Below are positions 9,794-18,577 of a stretch of DNA of 64,000 nt, one piece after another. The notes beneath the pieces were generated by a model, which did not search any database, was not told where the DNA came from, and saw nothing but the letters and a program-made list of their open reading frames with translations. Positions within the stretch are counted from its first letter, which is position 1, and every line of letters begins with the position of its first letter. The stretch lies in the NCBI RefSeq assembly GCF_019599275.1, contig NZ_JAHZTD010000001.1:930001-994000 (forward strand), in the 5' to 3' direction. Source of the stretch: Hymenobacter sp. HSC-4F20. GTDB taxonomy: Bacteria; Bacteroidota; Bacteroidia; Cytophagales; Hymenobacteraceae. Made by a program: the position numbers and the translations under genes.

Positions 9794-11128
9794 ATGCCGC
9801 ACTCCCTACCTCCTGCACCGCGTACCATGGCCTCGCGCATCCGTTCGATCTTCAGTGGGTCGGTGGGCAACCTGGTAGAGTGGTACGATTGGTACGTGTA
9901 CTCGGCCTTTGCCTTGTATTTCGCGCCGGCTTTCTTCCCCAAGGGCGACCTTACGGCCCAGTTGCTGAACTCGGCGGCCATTTTTGCGGTGGGCTTTCTG
10001 ATGCGGCCCCTGGGAGGGTGGCTGATGGGTGTGTACGCCGACCGCGCCGGGCGCAAAGCGGCCCTGCTGGCCTCGGTGCTGCTTATGTGCGGCGGGTCCC
10101 TGCTCATTGCTCTCACGCCTTCGTACCAGCAGATTGGGGTAGCGGCGCCGGTGTTGCTGGTGGTAGCGCGCCTACTCCAGGGCCTGAGCGTGGGCGGTGA
10201 GTACGGCACCTCGGCCACCTACCTCAGCGAAATGGCCGACCAGCGCAACCGGGGCTTTTTCTCCAGCTTTCAGTACGTAACGCTTATAGCCGGGCAGTTG
10301 CTGGCCTTGCTGGTGCAGCTGGGCTTGCAGCAGGCCCTTACCACGGAGGAGCTGTACGCCTGGGGCTGGCGCGTGCCCTTCGGCATTGGGGCCGCTGCGG
10401 CCCTGGTGGCCTTGTACCTGCGCCGGAGCATGGAAGAAACCGATGCCTTTACCCGCCAAACTGCCGCCGCTACCCCCGCGCAGAAGTTCGACCAACTACG
10501 CCTTCTGCTCCAGCACCCGCGCGAAGTACTGACAGTAGTCGGCCTCACCTTAGGCGGCACCGTGGTGTTTTACACCTTTACTACCTACGTGCAGAAGTTT
10601 CTGGTGAACACCGCCGGCTTTACCAAGGACCAGGCTACCCTGGTTTCCTTTGGAGCCCTGGGCGTGGCCATGCTGCTGCAACCCCTGATGGGCGCTATTT
10701 CCGACCGAGTGGGGCGCCGGCCGGTGCTGGTGTTCTTCGGGATAGGCGCTACCCTGGGCACCGTGCCCTTGCTTACGGCCCTAGGCCAGGCGGCTAGCCC
10801 GGGGGTAGCCTTCGGGCTGCTGCTGCTGGCGCTGGTAGTTGTGAGCGGCTACACTTCCATCAATGCAGTAGTAAAAGCCGAACTGTTCCCGACGGAAATC
10901 CGGGCGCTGGGGGTGGGGCTGCCGTACGCCCTTACGGTGGCCATCTTCGGGGGCTCGGCAGAATACGTTGCCCTGCTGGCCAAAGACTACGGCGTGGAAA
11001 CCTGGTTTTACTGGTACGTAACCGCCTGTGCGGCCTTTTCCCTGGTGGTGTACCTGCGCACTCCCGATACCCGCGCTACCTCCCGGCTGCGCTTGGAAGA
11101 GGAGGAACGGCTAGCTGCTGAATCGTGA
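9794..11128 (+). CDS. kgtP: MFS metabolite:H+ symporter, alpha-ketoglutarate permease-like
   Basis: About 444 residues with twelve hydrophobic segments. The sequence follows E. coli KgtP closely through SGSVGNLVEWYDWYVYSAFAL near the start, FLMRPLGGWLMG with the DRAGRK loop (MFS motif A), ARLLQGLSVGGEYGTSATYLSE, FSSFQYVTLIAGQLLALL, FYTFTTYVQKFLVNTAGF, and a late FGGSAEYVALLAKDYGVETWFYWYV. This family imports dicarboxylates such as 2-oxoglutarate with protons across the inner membrane. An upstream GTG (9788), ATG 9794 and ATG 9827 are all possible starts; the alignment needs none of the residues before 9827. It is transcribed away from the riboswitch on the opposite strand, so it is not under it. 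Confidence 0.9.
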   Translation: MPHSLPPAPRTMASRIRSIFSGSVGNLVEWYDWYVYSAFALYFAPAFFPKGDLTAQLLNSAAIFAVGFLMRPLGGWLMGVYADRAGRKAALLASVLLMCGGSLLIALTPSYQQIGVAAPVLLVVARLLQGLSVGGEYGTSATYLSEMADQRNRGFFSSFQYVTLIAGQLLALLVQLGLQQALTTEELYAWGWRVPFGIGAAAALVALYLRRSMEETDAFTRQTAAATPAQKFDQLRLLLQHPREVLTVVGLTLGGTVVFYTFTTYVQKFLVNTAGFTKDQATLVSFGALGVAMLLQPLMGAISDRVGRRPVLVFFGIGATLGTVPLLTALGQAASPGVAFGLLLLALVVVSGYTSINAVVKAELFPTEIRALGVGLPYALTVAIFGGSAEYVALLAKDYGVETWFYWYVTACAAFSLVVYLRTPDTRATSRLRLEEEERLAAES

Positions 11129-11663
11129 GTGTGTAGGTGAGTTGGGCAGTATCAGCTTTAAGTGTGCCTACCGCGTATTTTCCGGCCGGGGTAACCGCGA
11201 AGCTGTAGGTACCGTGGTAATGCGTCGTCACCTGCGGGCAGCCCCAGCCCTGACACTGTACCAGCGGGGCAAGGCAGAGAGGCAGTTGCTCTGACGCCGC
11301 GCGTCCAGTAGTTTAACCTAGCCGCGGCTATTGTCAATCTGTCCGGTAAGGGTGCTTCTACGGGAGTACTGCAGGGACCGGTTTTCGCATTGAGCAGGGT
11401 TGGAGCCGGTGGCGGGTGTGGCGCTGCCCAGGTAACCAGCCGGGGCGGGCAGGAGGCGGGCAAGAGCAGTGCGCAGCGGAGCAGGGAAATAAATTTAGCT
11501 TCAAAGAGGAAGCATGCCGAGTAGCTACTTGCGCACCCCAGAGTTTTGCGTCGCCAGGTCGGCTGGTAACCAACGCCAGTCAGTTAAGGTATAATTCTTG
11601 CTATAGCATCCTGATGGGCCTTTTCCGGCCTGCCGGAGCCTTTCTCCGCCCGCCTTTCCGCGT
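11129..11663. other. 535-bp gap, possible gene remnant on minus strand
   Basis: No intact gene is convincing. On the minus strand, from about 11320 to 11129, one frame reads like protein (for example TTHYHGTYSFAVTPAGKY and KADTAQLTYTLTIQQ) but has a stop just upstream, no start codon, and runs into the 3' end of the permease gene without its own stop. It may be a relic of a secreted protein. The remainder shows nothing I can name. Confidence 0.3.
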
Positions 11664-12221
11664 ATGTTCCCTTCTTCTATGCCCTGCCCTCATCCGCCCG
11701 CGCGGTGGTACTCCCTGCTGACGTTGCTGCTGCTGGCAGCGGCTGCCGCCTGCTCCCCCAAGAAAGACCCCGAGGAGAAACCTGGCCGGCCCAGTCCGCC
11801 GGCCGTCGTTACTGGCGGGGCCGGTAGGGCCACGTTCACGATTCACTACAGCCAGCCCTCGGCCAAGGAGCGCAAAATTTTCGGGGGGCTGGTTCCTTAC
11901 GGTCAGGTCTGGCGCACAGGAGCCAATGAGGCTACTACCTTCAGCGTAAACCAGGACGTGACCGTGCAGGGGCAGCCCTTGCCCGCAGGTAAATATGCCC
12001 TGTTCACCATTCCCAACCAGAAGGAGTGGACCATCATCTTTAACCGCAACCCCAACCAGTGGGGCGCCTACGAGTATCAGCCTGCCGACGATGTGCTGCG
12101 CGTGAAGGCTACCCCGGCAGCCACGCCCCACACCCTGGAGCAGTTCCGCATCACGGCTGACAAAGGCGGCCAAGTGACGCTCGGTTGGGAAGATACCCAG
12201 GTCAGCTTTCAAGTAAAGTAA
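11664..12221 (+). CDS. DUF2911 lipoprotein
   Basis: A 185-residue protein with a hydrophobic leader ending LLLAAAAAC, a lipobox with the acylated Cys near residue 30, followed by a charged/Pro-rich linker. The rest is a DUF2911 domain: FTIHYSQPSAKERKIFGGLVPYG, WRTGANEATTF, PLPAGKYALFTIP and a C-terminal FRITADKGGQVTLGWED. The family is common in Bacteroidota and its function is unknown. It is probably anchored in a periplasm-facing or outer membrane leaflet. ATG 11679 is an alternative start that leaves the lipobox intact. It is single, with a strong terminator just downstream. Confidence 0.92.
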   Translation: MFPSSMPCPHPPARWYSLLTLLLLAAAAACSPKKDPEEKPGRPSPPAVVTGGAGRATFTIHYSQPSAKERKIFGGLVPYGQVWRTGANEATTFSVNQDVTVQGQPLPAGKYALFTIPNQKEWTIIFNRNPNQWGAYEYQPADDVLRVKATPAATPHTLEQFRITADKGGQVTLGWEDTQVSFQVK

Positions 12222-12240
12222 ACGTCATTCCATAGCTACG

Positions 12241-12294
12241 CCCAAACAGAGGCCCCTGCTTATCTATATAGAAAAGCAGGGGCCTCTGTTTGGG
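12241..12294. terminator. Bidirectional terminator, 21-bp perfect stem
   Basis: CCCAAACAGAGGCCCCTGC at 12241 pairs perfectly with its complement ending at 12294 around a 12-nt AT-rich loop. It sits between the DUF2911 gene and the convergent M23 pseudogene and can serve both. Confidence 0.85.
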
Positions 12295-12306
12295 GAGTTG
12301 GTTGAT

Positions 12307-13114
12307 TTACCAAGTGTAGCGCTGCCCCTGTAGGAGCTGATCTACTACCTCGCCACCAGCACTGAACTTCACAGGCACTGTAGCTTTATCAGGCTCGCCG
12401 GGCGTGTCTACTTCAAAATGCAGGTGCGGACCTGAGGACCAGCCCGTATTTCCGCTGTAGCCAATGGGTTGGCCTTTTGTTACGGTTTGCCCGGGCTGTA
12501 CGAGGCTACCCTCGTGGCGGAAATGTACATAGGTAGCATAGGTGCCGTCTTCGTGAAAGATGACGATATAATTGCCCTGCTCTTTGCAGGTACTAAGCGG
12601 GCAGCCGGGGTTAGAGTCTTGCTTAACTTCGGCCACTACTCCCCCCGGGCGGCACAAACCACCGTGTTTTCAGGCATGCCAAAATCAACTGCCGATTTAT
12701 TGGCGTGGGAAAACGTGCCGTTGTAGCCTTGGATGACGGCATGTTCTTGCCCAACTTCGAAAGGAAGATTGTAGCTGTAGTCTGGGGTAAGAGTAACGCC
12801 CAGGGTATTGCCTAAGTACTACCGAAAATTGTACGTGTACCGGTAGGGCTGGCCCGCATCAGGAAGGAGCCGAACCAGCACCACTTTCTTCTGGGAAGGC
12901 ACAACCACTTTGCGCACTGGTAACGGCGCGGTAGGCTGCATATTGACCAAGTCGCACGTCAGGACAATAGTGTACGGACGGGACTGGTATTCTGCGCTTC
13001 TATGATGACGCCAGAGCCCCGGTAATCAGTGGCCGTAACGGTTACCGGCTTTTGTTGAGCCTGGGCCGCGCCCCAAAAGGCTACCCTGAAGAGTGCAAGC
13101 AGAGGTAAGCGCAT
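12307..13114 (-). pseudogene. M23-family metallopeptidase, broken by three lesions
   Basis: Joined across frames, the minus strand encodes a secreted protein of about 265 residues: a signal peptide (MRLPLLALFRVAFWG), a beta-rich middle, and a C-terminal lysostaphin-like M23 domain with HANKSAVD and HLHFEV supplying the zinc and catalytic His. Such enzymes cut peptidoglycan cross-links. Three lesions break it: a one-base shift near 12965-12978 (frame changes after NTSP), an in-frame TAG at 12819-12821 (NFR-stop-YLGNT), and a shift in the C run at 12641-12646, where seven rather than six would restore RGGVVAEV. The intact C-terminal piece from 12657 retains most of the catalytic domain but no secretion signal. 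I infer a decaying gene; low-quality sequence is the alternative. Confidence 0.82.
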
Positions 13115-13194
13115 AGGCACGGTGAATTCAGGGTAACAGCCGGAAGGGGGGGGGCGGCCAGCGGGGTGCAGCAAGTAAGCAAGAGCAAGCCGGC

Positions 13195-14172
13195 CTACTC
13201 CCCGCCCAGCACGCTTTCCACCCAGCCTTTGCCCCAGTCGGCTAGCTCCTGCTCGGTCCAGAGTTGGGGGTAGAAGATGCGGCGCTGAAACTTGGGAGGC
13301 AGGTATTGCTTCCAGTTGGTGCCGCCGGTGGCCGCAATGGCATCGGGGCGGCGCTCCAGGTAGCGCACCGCCGATTTGTAGTGCATCAGGGGCCAGTTCA
13401 CGTTCACGCACACGTCCAGCTGCTTGAGCTGGCGCAGCAGGCGCGGATTCTCGCGGCCCTCGGGACCGGGGGGGAGGCGCTGCACCACGGCCCACACGTT
13501 GCGGCCCTCAAAGTGGCGGGCGTGTTCCAGCAGCTTGTCGGCGTACTTCTTTTCGAACTCAATGAGCGTAAGCGCCTTGGCGCCGGTTTCGACCACCGTA
13601 GCGCCCGATTTCCAGTAGATGCAGCCCATCAGCTCGTCGTGGGCGGCAGCTTCGCCCAGCAGGCGGCGGCGCTCCTCGGGTACCAGATTGCTTAGGGCCG
13701 TGCTGGCCAGCTCAATCATGCGGTACTGCACGCTCTGGAAACCCGAGGCCGGCATCAGGGCCATCCGAAACTCCAGAAACTGCTGCTTGTCCATGCCGTC
13801 CACCATCACATCGAATGAGTCGATCAGGTTTTCGAAGTAGCGGTTGATGCGGCCCACGCGCAGCACTACCTCCTCCACGGTGGGGGTAGCCAGGTTGCCC
13901 AGCTGCTCGTACTCGCAGAGGCAGAGCTGGAAGTAAAGCTCCGTAATCTGGTGGTAGATGATGAAAATCTTCTCGTCGGGAATAGTGGTGAGCGGGCGCT
14001 GCAAGCTTAGCAGCGTATCCAGCTGAATGTAGTCCCAGTAGCCGAGGTAACGGGTATGGTAGAGGCCTTCGAGGTAGGCGGCCAGGTCCTGGTCGTCGGC
14101 CGCGTAGCGCTCCTGCAGGCGGCGGAGCTGAGCCAGCACAGCCGGCGAAAAGTCAGATTCCGGAGAAGTCAT
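13195..14172 (-). CDS. Tryptophan 2,3-dioxygenase family protein
   Basis: A 325-residue all-helical heme protein of the TDO family. Recognisable segments are YLGYWDYIQLDTLLSLQ, IIYHQITELYFQL (the HQ..EL.F distal-pocket signature), SGFQSVQYRMIEL, NWPLMHYKSAVRYL (candidate proximal heme His) and GGTNWKQYLPPKFQRRIFYP near the C terminus. TDO opens the indole ring of tryptophan to N-formylkynurenine in the kynurenine pathway. This version is diverged from classical KynA, so the substrate is not certain. I chose ATG 14172; the upstream extension to 14265 reads as non-coding. No other kynurenine gene is nearby. Confidence 0.87.
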   Translation of the reverse strand: MTSPESDFSPAVLAQLRRLQERYAADDQDLAAYLEGLYHTRYLGYWDYIQLDTLLSLQRPLTTIPDEKIFIIYHQITELYFQLCLCEYEQLGNLATPTVEEVVLRVGRINRYFENLIDSFDVMVDGMDKQQFLEFRMALMPASGFQSVQYRMIELASTALSNLVPEERRRLLGEAAAHDELMGCIYWKSGATVVETGAKALTLIEFEKKYADKLLEHARHFEGRNVWAVVQRLPPGPEGRENPRLLRQLKQLDVCVNVNWPLMHYKSAVRYLERRPDAIAATGGTNWKQYLPPKFQRRIFYPQLWTEQELADWGKGWVESVLGGE

Positions 14173-14483
14173 GGCGGAAGGTGGAAGGTAGGAAGTGGCT
14201 GCAAAGATGGGAAAAAGGAGGGGAGAGAAAGGACGTGACCGGTTTCCTGAGGCGTTGAACAGCATCCCCTGACTGTCTTGCTAAGCCCAGGCGCAGGACC
14301 TCTACCGCTGGCTACCCTTCTACCGCTACACCTTCCGTAGAGATTCTGCGGTTGGGTTCAGCCTGAGAGCCTACGGACTACTTTACTCTACCCTCGGGCC
14401 GCTTTCTGCCTGCTCTTATCATTCTCCCGTTCCCTCTCGCCTTATTGCCATTTACATGTCGCCTCATCTTCTACCTTTACGCA
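14173..14483. other. Divergent intergenic region, no gene seen
   Basis: This 311-bp stretch lies between two divergent genes, the TDO family gene and sdaAB, and should contain both promoters. I see no clear TAnnTTTG match, RNA or repeat. Confidence 0.4.
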
Positions 14484-15164
14484 ATGGCAGAGAAATCCAG
14501 TATTTTCGACATGATTGGGCCCGTGATGATAGGGCCCAGTTCTTCGCACACCGCCGGGGTAGTGCGCATTGCCCGCGCCGCCATCCGTATTCTGGGCAGC
14601 ACGCCCACCCACGCCACCATTACGTTTTACAACTCCTTTGCCCGCACCTACGAGGGCCACGGCTCCGACCGCGCCATTGTGGCCGGGCTGCTGGGCATGC
14701 CCACCGATGACGTGCGCATCCGCGAAGCCTTCGACCACGCCAAGGAAGCCGGGCTCCAGTACACGTTTCAGGGGGTAGGCAACGCCTCCACCATGCACCC
14801 CAACACCATCCGCCTGCAATTGCGCGACGAGCGCACGGGCCAGGCCGTGGAAGTGGTGGGCCAGAGCCGGGGGGGCGGCGTCATCCGGATTGTGGAAGTG
14901 GATGGCTTTCCGTCCGATTTCTCCGCCTCGCTGCATACGCTCATCCTCGACGCGGACGACGTGCCGGGCTCCATTGCCTTTATTGCCTCCGTCATTGCCC
15001 ACGATGAGTGCAACATTGCCACCATGTTCGTCTCGCGCAAGGGCAAGAACGACGTGGCCCGGCAGTTTATCGAGGTTGACTCCAGCCTGCGCCCCATTAC
15101 CCTGGAGTACCTGCGGCAGTTGCGCTGGGTGCACCGCGTCACGTATATTCCCACCATCGACTAA
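14484..15164 (+). CDS. sdaAB: L-serine ammonia-lyase, Fe-S-dependent, subunit beta
   Basis: A 226-residue protein from MAEKSSIFDMIGPVMIGPSSSHTAG, the conserved N terminus of the beta chain with its SSHT(A/V)G substrate-loop motif. The C-terminal third is an ACT domain (PGSIAFIASVIAHDECNIATMFVSRKG). With the alpha chain, which carries the 4Fe-4S cluster, it deaminates L-serine to pyruvate and ammonia. ATG 14484 was chosen over 14445 because the family begins here. The alpha-subunit gene is not adjacent; the next gene is an outer-membrane efflux protein. Confidence 0.95.
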   Translation: MAEKSSIFDMIGPVMIGPSSSHTAGVVRIARAAIRILGSTPTHATITFYNSFARTYEGHGSDRAIVAGLLGMPTDDVRIREAFDHAKEAGLQYTFQGVGNASTMHPNTIRLQLRDERTGQAVEVVGQSRGGGVIRIVEVDGFPSDFSASLHTLILDADDVPGSIAFIASVIAHDECNIATMFVSRKGKNDVARQFIEVDSSLRPITLEYLRQLRWVHRVTYIPTID

Positions 15165-15324
15165 GAACTAAGCGCCGCAACGTTCCGGTTAACGGTAAAT
15201 TTTGCGGAGTTGGTTGATTTACTACCCGGCACCCTGCGCCACCTGATACCTTTGGTGGCCGGTCTCCGCGCAGGGGCCCGGCGGCCAGGGTCCCTACTGC
15301 CCACTTTCCTTTCTCTTTGTTGCT

Positions 15325-16848
15325 ATGAAGCGTTTTTACTGGCTGCTGCTGAGTATGTCGGGCGGACTGCTGGCCGCCGGGCCGGGGCAGGCGCAAACGA
15401 CCGTGCCTGCTACCCCGGCCCAGCCCCCGGCCGGAACGTTGCCGGCGGCAGCCCCCACTGGCCCCTGGACGCTGCAGCGCTCCATCGACTACGCCCTGCA
15501 AAACAACCTGACGGTGCGCCAGCAGCAACTCACTTCCGAGCTGCAGAACGCTACCCTGCGCCAGAGCCGGGCAACGCTGCTGCCCACGGCTAACCTCTCG
15601 GGCACCCAGGCCTGGAACTACGGCACCAGCCTCGACCCGCTGACCAACGACTTCGTTAGCCAGACCATCCGCTCCAACAACTTCTCGGCCAACTCCCAGG
15701 TAACGCTGTTTTCGGGCTTTCAGCTGCGCAATACGGTAAAGCGCAACGCCCTGGACTCGGAGGCCAGCGTGCTGGATATTGAGAAGTCCCGCAATGACCT
15801 GGCCCTGAACGTGGCCTCGGCCTTCCTGCAGCTCGTGTTGGCCGAGGAGCTGGTGCGCACCAATGAGGTGCGCGTAAGCAGCACCCGCTCCCAGGTAGAG
15901 CGCACGCAAAAGCTGCTGCGGGCCGGCTCTATTCCGGAAAGCAACCTACTGGACATTCAGGCCCAGCTGGCCAGTGATGAGCTGAACGTGATTACGGCCC
16001 AAAACCAGCGCGACCTGGCCCGCCTCTCGCTTACGCAACTGCTGAATTTGCCCTCACCTACGGGCTTTCAGATTGAGGTGCCCCCACTGGCTGACCCCGA
16101 TGACCAGCCGCTGCTGGAGGCCGACCCCGACGGAACCTACCAGACGGCCCAGAGCCTGCTACCCGAAATTAAGGCCGCCGATCTGCGGGTGCGCTCCGCC
16201 CAGCGCAGCCTCGATATTGCCCGCGGTGGCTACTACCCCCGCCTGGCCTTCGGGGCCGGCATCTTCACGGGTTTCTCCTCGTCGCGGCTGGCGCGGGTAT
16301 TCAGCGGCGATTCTACGCAAGCGGTGCAGATTCCCATCTTTCAGCCCGGCATAACGGGGCAGCCAGTACCCTCCCAGTATTTTCTGCTCCAGCCCGGCCA
16401 GCCGAAATCCGAGTTTTTGCCCGCCAAATTCTCTAATCAGCTAAAAGATAACCTGGGGAAAAGCCTGCAGTTTTCGCTGCAAATCCCGATTCTGAACGGG
16501 CTGCAAACGCGCACCAGCGTGCAGCGCGCCCAAATCAACATCCAGCAGCAGGAGCTGCGGGCCGAGCAAACGCGCCTGCAGCTGCGCCAGAGCATTCAGC
16601 AGGCTTACGCCGATGCCATTGCGGCGCAGCGCCGCTACCTCTCCGCGCGCCGCCAGGTAGAAGCCCTGACTACGGCCTACCGCAACGCCGAAATCCGCTT
16701 CAACAACGGCCTGCTCAACGGCACGGAGTTCAACATTGCCAAAAACAACCTCACGGCCGCCGAGTCGACGATGATTCAGGCCAAGTACGAATTCATTTTC
16801 CGCCGCAAAGTGCTGGACTTCTACCAGGGGCGGCCTATTCAACTGTGA
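15325..16848 (+). CDS. TolC-family outer-membrane efflux protein
   Basis: A 507-residue protein with a signal peptide (MKRFYWLLLSMSGGLLAAGPGQA), then WTLQRSIDYALQNNLTVRQQQL, the typical N-terminal helix of outer-membrane factors. Two OEP repeats follow, each with long heptad helices, for example NDLALNVASAFLQLVLAEEL (about 150-170) and LRQSIQQAYADAIAAQRRYLSARRQVEAL (about 415-445). It forms a trimeric outer-membrane channel and periplasmic tunnel. The adaptor gene starts 94 bp downstream, so the two form one efflux unit. A TACCTTTG motif at 15247-15254 is a candidate -7 element. Confidence 0.93.
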   Translation: MKRFYWLLLSMSGGLLAAGPGQAQTTVPATPAQPPAGTLPAAAPTGPWTLQRSIDYALQNNLTVRQQQLTSELQNATLRQSRATLLPTANLSGTQAWNYGTSLDPLTNDFVSQTIRSNNFSANSQVTLFSGFQLRNTVKRNALDSEASVLDIEKSRNDLALNVASAFLQLVLAEELVRTNEVRVSSTRSQVERTQKLLRAGSIPESNLLDIQAQLASDELNVITAQNQRDLARLSLTQLLNLPSPTGFQIEVPPLADPDDQPLLEADPDGTYQTAQSLLPEIKAADLRVRSAQRSLDIARGGYYPRLAFGAGIFTGFSSSRLARVFSGDSTQAVQIPIFQPGITGQPVPSQYFLLQPGQPKSEFLPAKFSNQLKDNLGKSLQFSLQIPILNGLQTRTSVQRAQINIQQQELRAEQTRLQLRQSIQQAYADAIAAQRRYLSARRQVEALTTAYRNAEIRFNNGLLNGTEFNIAKNNLTAAESTMIQAKYEFIFRRKVLDFYQGRPIQL

Positions 16849-16855
16849 ATGAGTG

Positions 16856-16905
16856 AAGGAGCAACTGAGTGAGGTACGAACCGTCGTTCCACTCAGTTGC
16901 TCCTT
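16856..16905. repeat. 16-bp inverted repeat between efflux genes
   Basis: AAGGAGCAACTGAGTG at 16856-16871 pairs with 16890-16905 around an 18-nt loop, starting 7 nt past the TolC-family stop codon. It has only a weak T run, so it may be an RNA-stability or attenuating hairpin within the efflux unit rather than a full terminator. Confidence 0.7.
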
Positions 16906-16942
16906 TACTCCCTTACTCCTTCACTTCTTCACTCCTTGATTT

Positions 16943-18355
16943 ATGCGAAATAACCGCACCCTGTACATTCTGCTGGCTATTATGCTGGTATTGATTGGCG
17001 GCATCGTGGTGGCGAAAAAACAGGGCTGGATTGGCAAACCAGCCGGTACGGAAGTGCTGGCGGCCAAAGCAGCGCCGACTACCATCGTAGAGAAGGTAAG
17101 CGCCTCGGGCAAAGTGCAGCCCGAAACGGAAGTAAAGATTTCGCCTGACGTGTCGGGCGAAATCACGGAGCTGTACGTGGAGGAAGGCGACTCCGTGAAG
17201 AAGGGGCAGCTGCTGCTGCGCATCCGCCCGGATAACTACGAGGCGATGGTAAACCAGCAGAGCGCCGTGGTGGGCAGCCAGCGGGCCAACGTGGGCCAGA
17301 GCCAGGCCCGGCTGCAGCAGCTGCTGGCCAACGCCCGCCAAACCGAGCTGAGCTACCGCCGCAACGCCTCACTCTACAAGCAAAAAGTAATTTCTCAGGC
17401 CGATTACGAGGCCAGCAAGGCCGCCTACGAGGCCTCGCAGGAGGAAATCAACTCGGCCCGCCAGAGCATTCGGGCGGCCCAAAGCAACGTGCGCAGCGCC
17501 CAGGCCAGCCTGGAGGAAGCCCGCAAAAACCTCAACAAAACCACCATCTACGCACCCGTGAGCGGCACCGTGAGCAAGCTCAACGTGAAGAAGGGCGAGC
17601 GGGTAGTGGGTACCTCCCAGATGGCCGGCACCGAAATCATGCGTATTGCCAACCTCAACAACATGGAGGTGCGGGTGAGCGTAAACGAAAACGACATCAT
17701 CAACGTGGACCTGGGCGACTCGGCCGACGTGGAAGTGGACTCCTACGCCAGCCAGGACCAGAAGTTCCGGGGGCTGGTGACGGCCATTGCCAACACGGCC
17801 AAGGACGCCCTCACGGCCGAGGCCGTCACGGAGTTTGAGGTGCGCATCCGCCTGCTGCCCGAGTCGTACCGGCAGCTGCAGCGCACGGTGAAGGGCCGCA
17901 CCATTGTGCCGTTCCGCCCGGGCATGACGGCCTCCGTCGACATTATCACCAGCCGCAAGGCCAACGTGCTGAGCGTGCCGCTGGCCGCCGTTACTACCCG
18001 CTCCGACAGCGCCCGCACCGCCGGCTCGGCCCAAAAAGGGGCACCGGTAGTGCGCGTAGGCCGGGGCAGTGCCGGCGGCGCCGCGCCGGCCGCGGCCAGC
18101 AGCGCGCCGCCCGACGTGCAGGAGGTCGTCTTCCTGATCCGCAACGGCAAAGCCGTGCTGACCCCCGTGAAAACCGGCATCAGCGACTTCGAGAACATGG
18201 AAATCGTGAGCGGCATTCAGGCCGGTGACCAGGTAGTAAGCGGGCCGTTCCGGGCCGTATCGAAAACCCTCAAGGATGGGGCCGCGGTAGTCGTGAAAGA
18301 TGCCAAGAGCCTCGACAAGGCGGCCCTGAAGGAAGGCCCGGCCGAGGAAGAATAA
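16943..18355 (+). CDS. Efflux periplasmic adaptor subunit (HlyD/MacA-like)
   Basis: A 470-residue membrane-fusion protein. Residues about 6-25 are one transmembrane anchor (TLYILLAIMLVLIGGIVVA). EKVSASGKVQPETEVKISPDVSGEI begins the lipoyl/barrel-sandwich half, a long coiled-coil hairpin spans about 95-195, and TIYAPVSGTVSKLNVKKGERV closes the lipoyl domain. Beta-barrel and membrane-proximal domains follow, with an Ala/Pro/Gly-rich insert near 355-395. It links an inner-membrane pump to the TolC-like channel. No MacB-type ABC protein or RND pump follows; gpsA is next after a strong terminator, so the pump must be encoded elsewhere. Confidence 0.93.
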   Translation: MRNNRTLYILLAIMLVLIGGIVVAKKQGWIGKPAGTEVLAAKAAPTTIVEKVSASGKVQPETEVKISPDVSGEITELYVEEGDSVKKGQLLLRIRPDNYEAMVNQQSAVVGSQRANVGQSQARLQQLLANARQTELSYRRNASLYKQKVISQADYEASKAAYEASQEEINSARQSIRAAQSNVRSAQASLEEARKNLNKTTIYAPVSGTVSKLNVKKGERVVGTSQMAGTEIMRIANLNNMEVRVSVNENDIINVDLGDSADVEVDSYASQDQKFRGLVTAIANTAKDALTAEAVTEFEVRIRLLPESYRQLQRTVKGRTIVPFRPGMTASVDIITSRKANVLSVPLAAVTTRSDSARTAGSAQKGAPVVRVGRGSAGGAAPAAASSAPPDVQEVVFLIRNGKAVLTPVKTGISDFENMEIVSGIQAGDQVVSGPFRAVSKTLKDGAAVVVKDAKSLDKAALKEGPAEEE

Positions 18356-18399
18356 GCCGTAAAGACGTTACTCGCTCAAGCTGAGCCAGTAATCTGCTG

Positions 18400-18445
18400 C
18401 GGAAGGCCGCCCTTGCCTACAGCAGGGCGGCCTTCCGTTTTTTTT
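18400..18445 (+). terminator. Rho-independent terminator of the efflux genes
   Basis: CGGAAGGCCGCCC and GGGCGGCCTTCCG form a 12-13 bp GC-rich stem followed by eight T residues, 45 bp downstream of the adaptor stop codon. Confidence 0.93.
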
Positions 18446-18462
18446 AGCTAAGATTGACGTAT

Positions 18463-18543
18463 TGGTAAAATGGTGCGCTGGCGTGCTAGTAGCGCCGAAC
18501 CGCGCGGCCTGATCGACAAACTCACCAGCGCACCATTTTACCA
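18463..18543. repeat. 19-bp perfect inverted repeat upstream of gpsA
   Basis: TGGTAAAATGGTGCGCTGG (18463-18481) is repeated inverted at 18525-18543 with a 43-nt spacer. It ends 34 bp before the gpsA start and has no T run, so it is not a typical terminator. It may be a small palindromic mobile element or a regulatory hairpin in the gpsA leader. Confidence 0.8.
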
Positions 18544-18577
18544 GCTCACCATTTCACTACTCCCCACTTCCCACCCC

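Noticed and set aside
9488..11128. Riboswitch control of the KgtP-like permease
   Set aside because: The riboswitch is on the minus strand and the permease is divergent on the plus strand.
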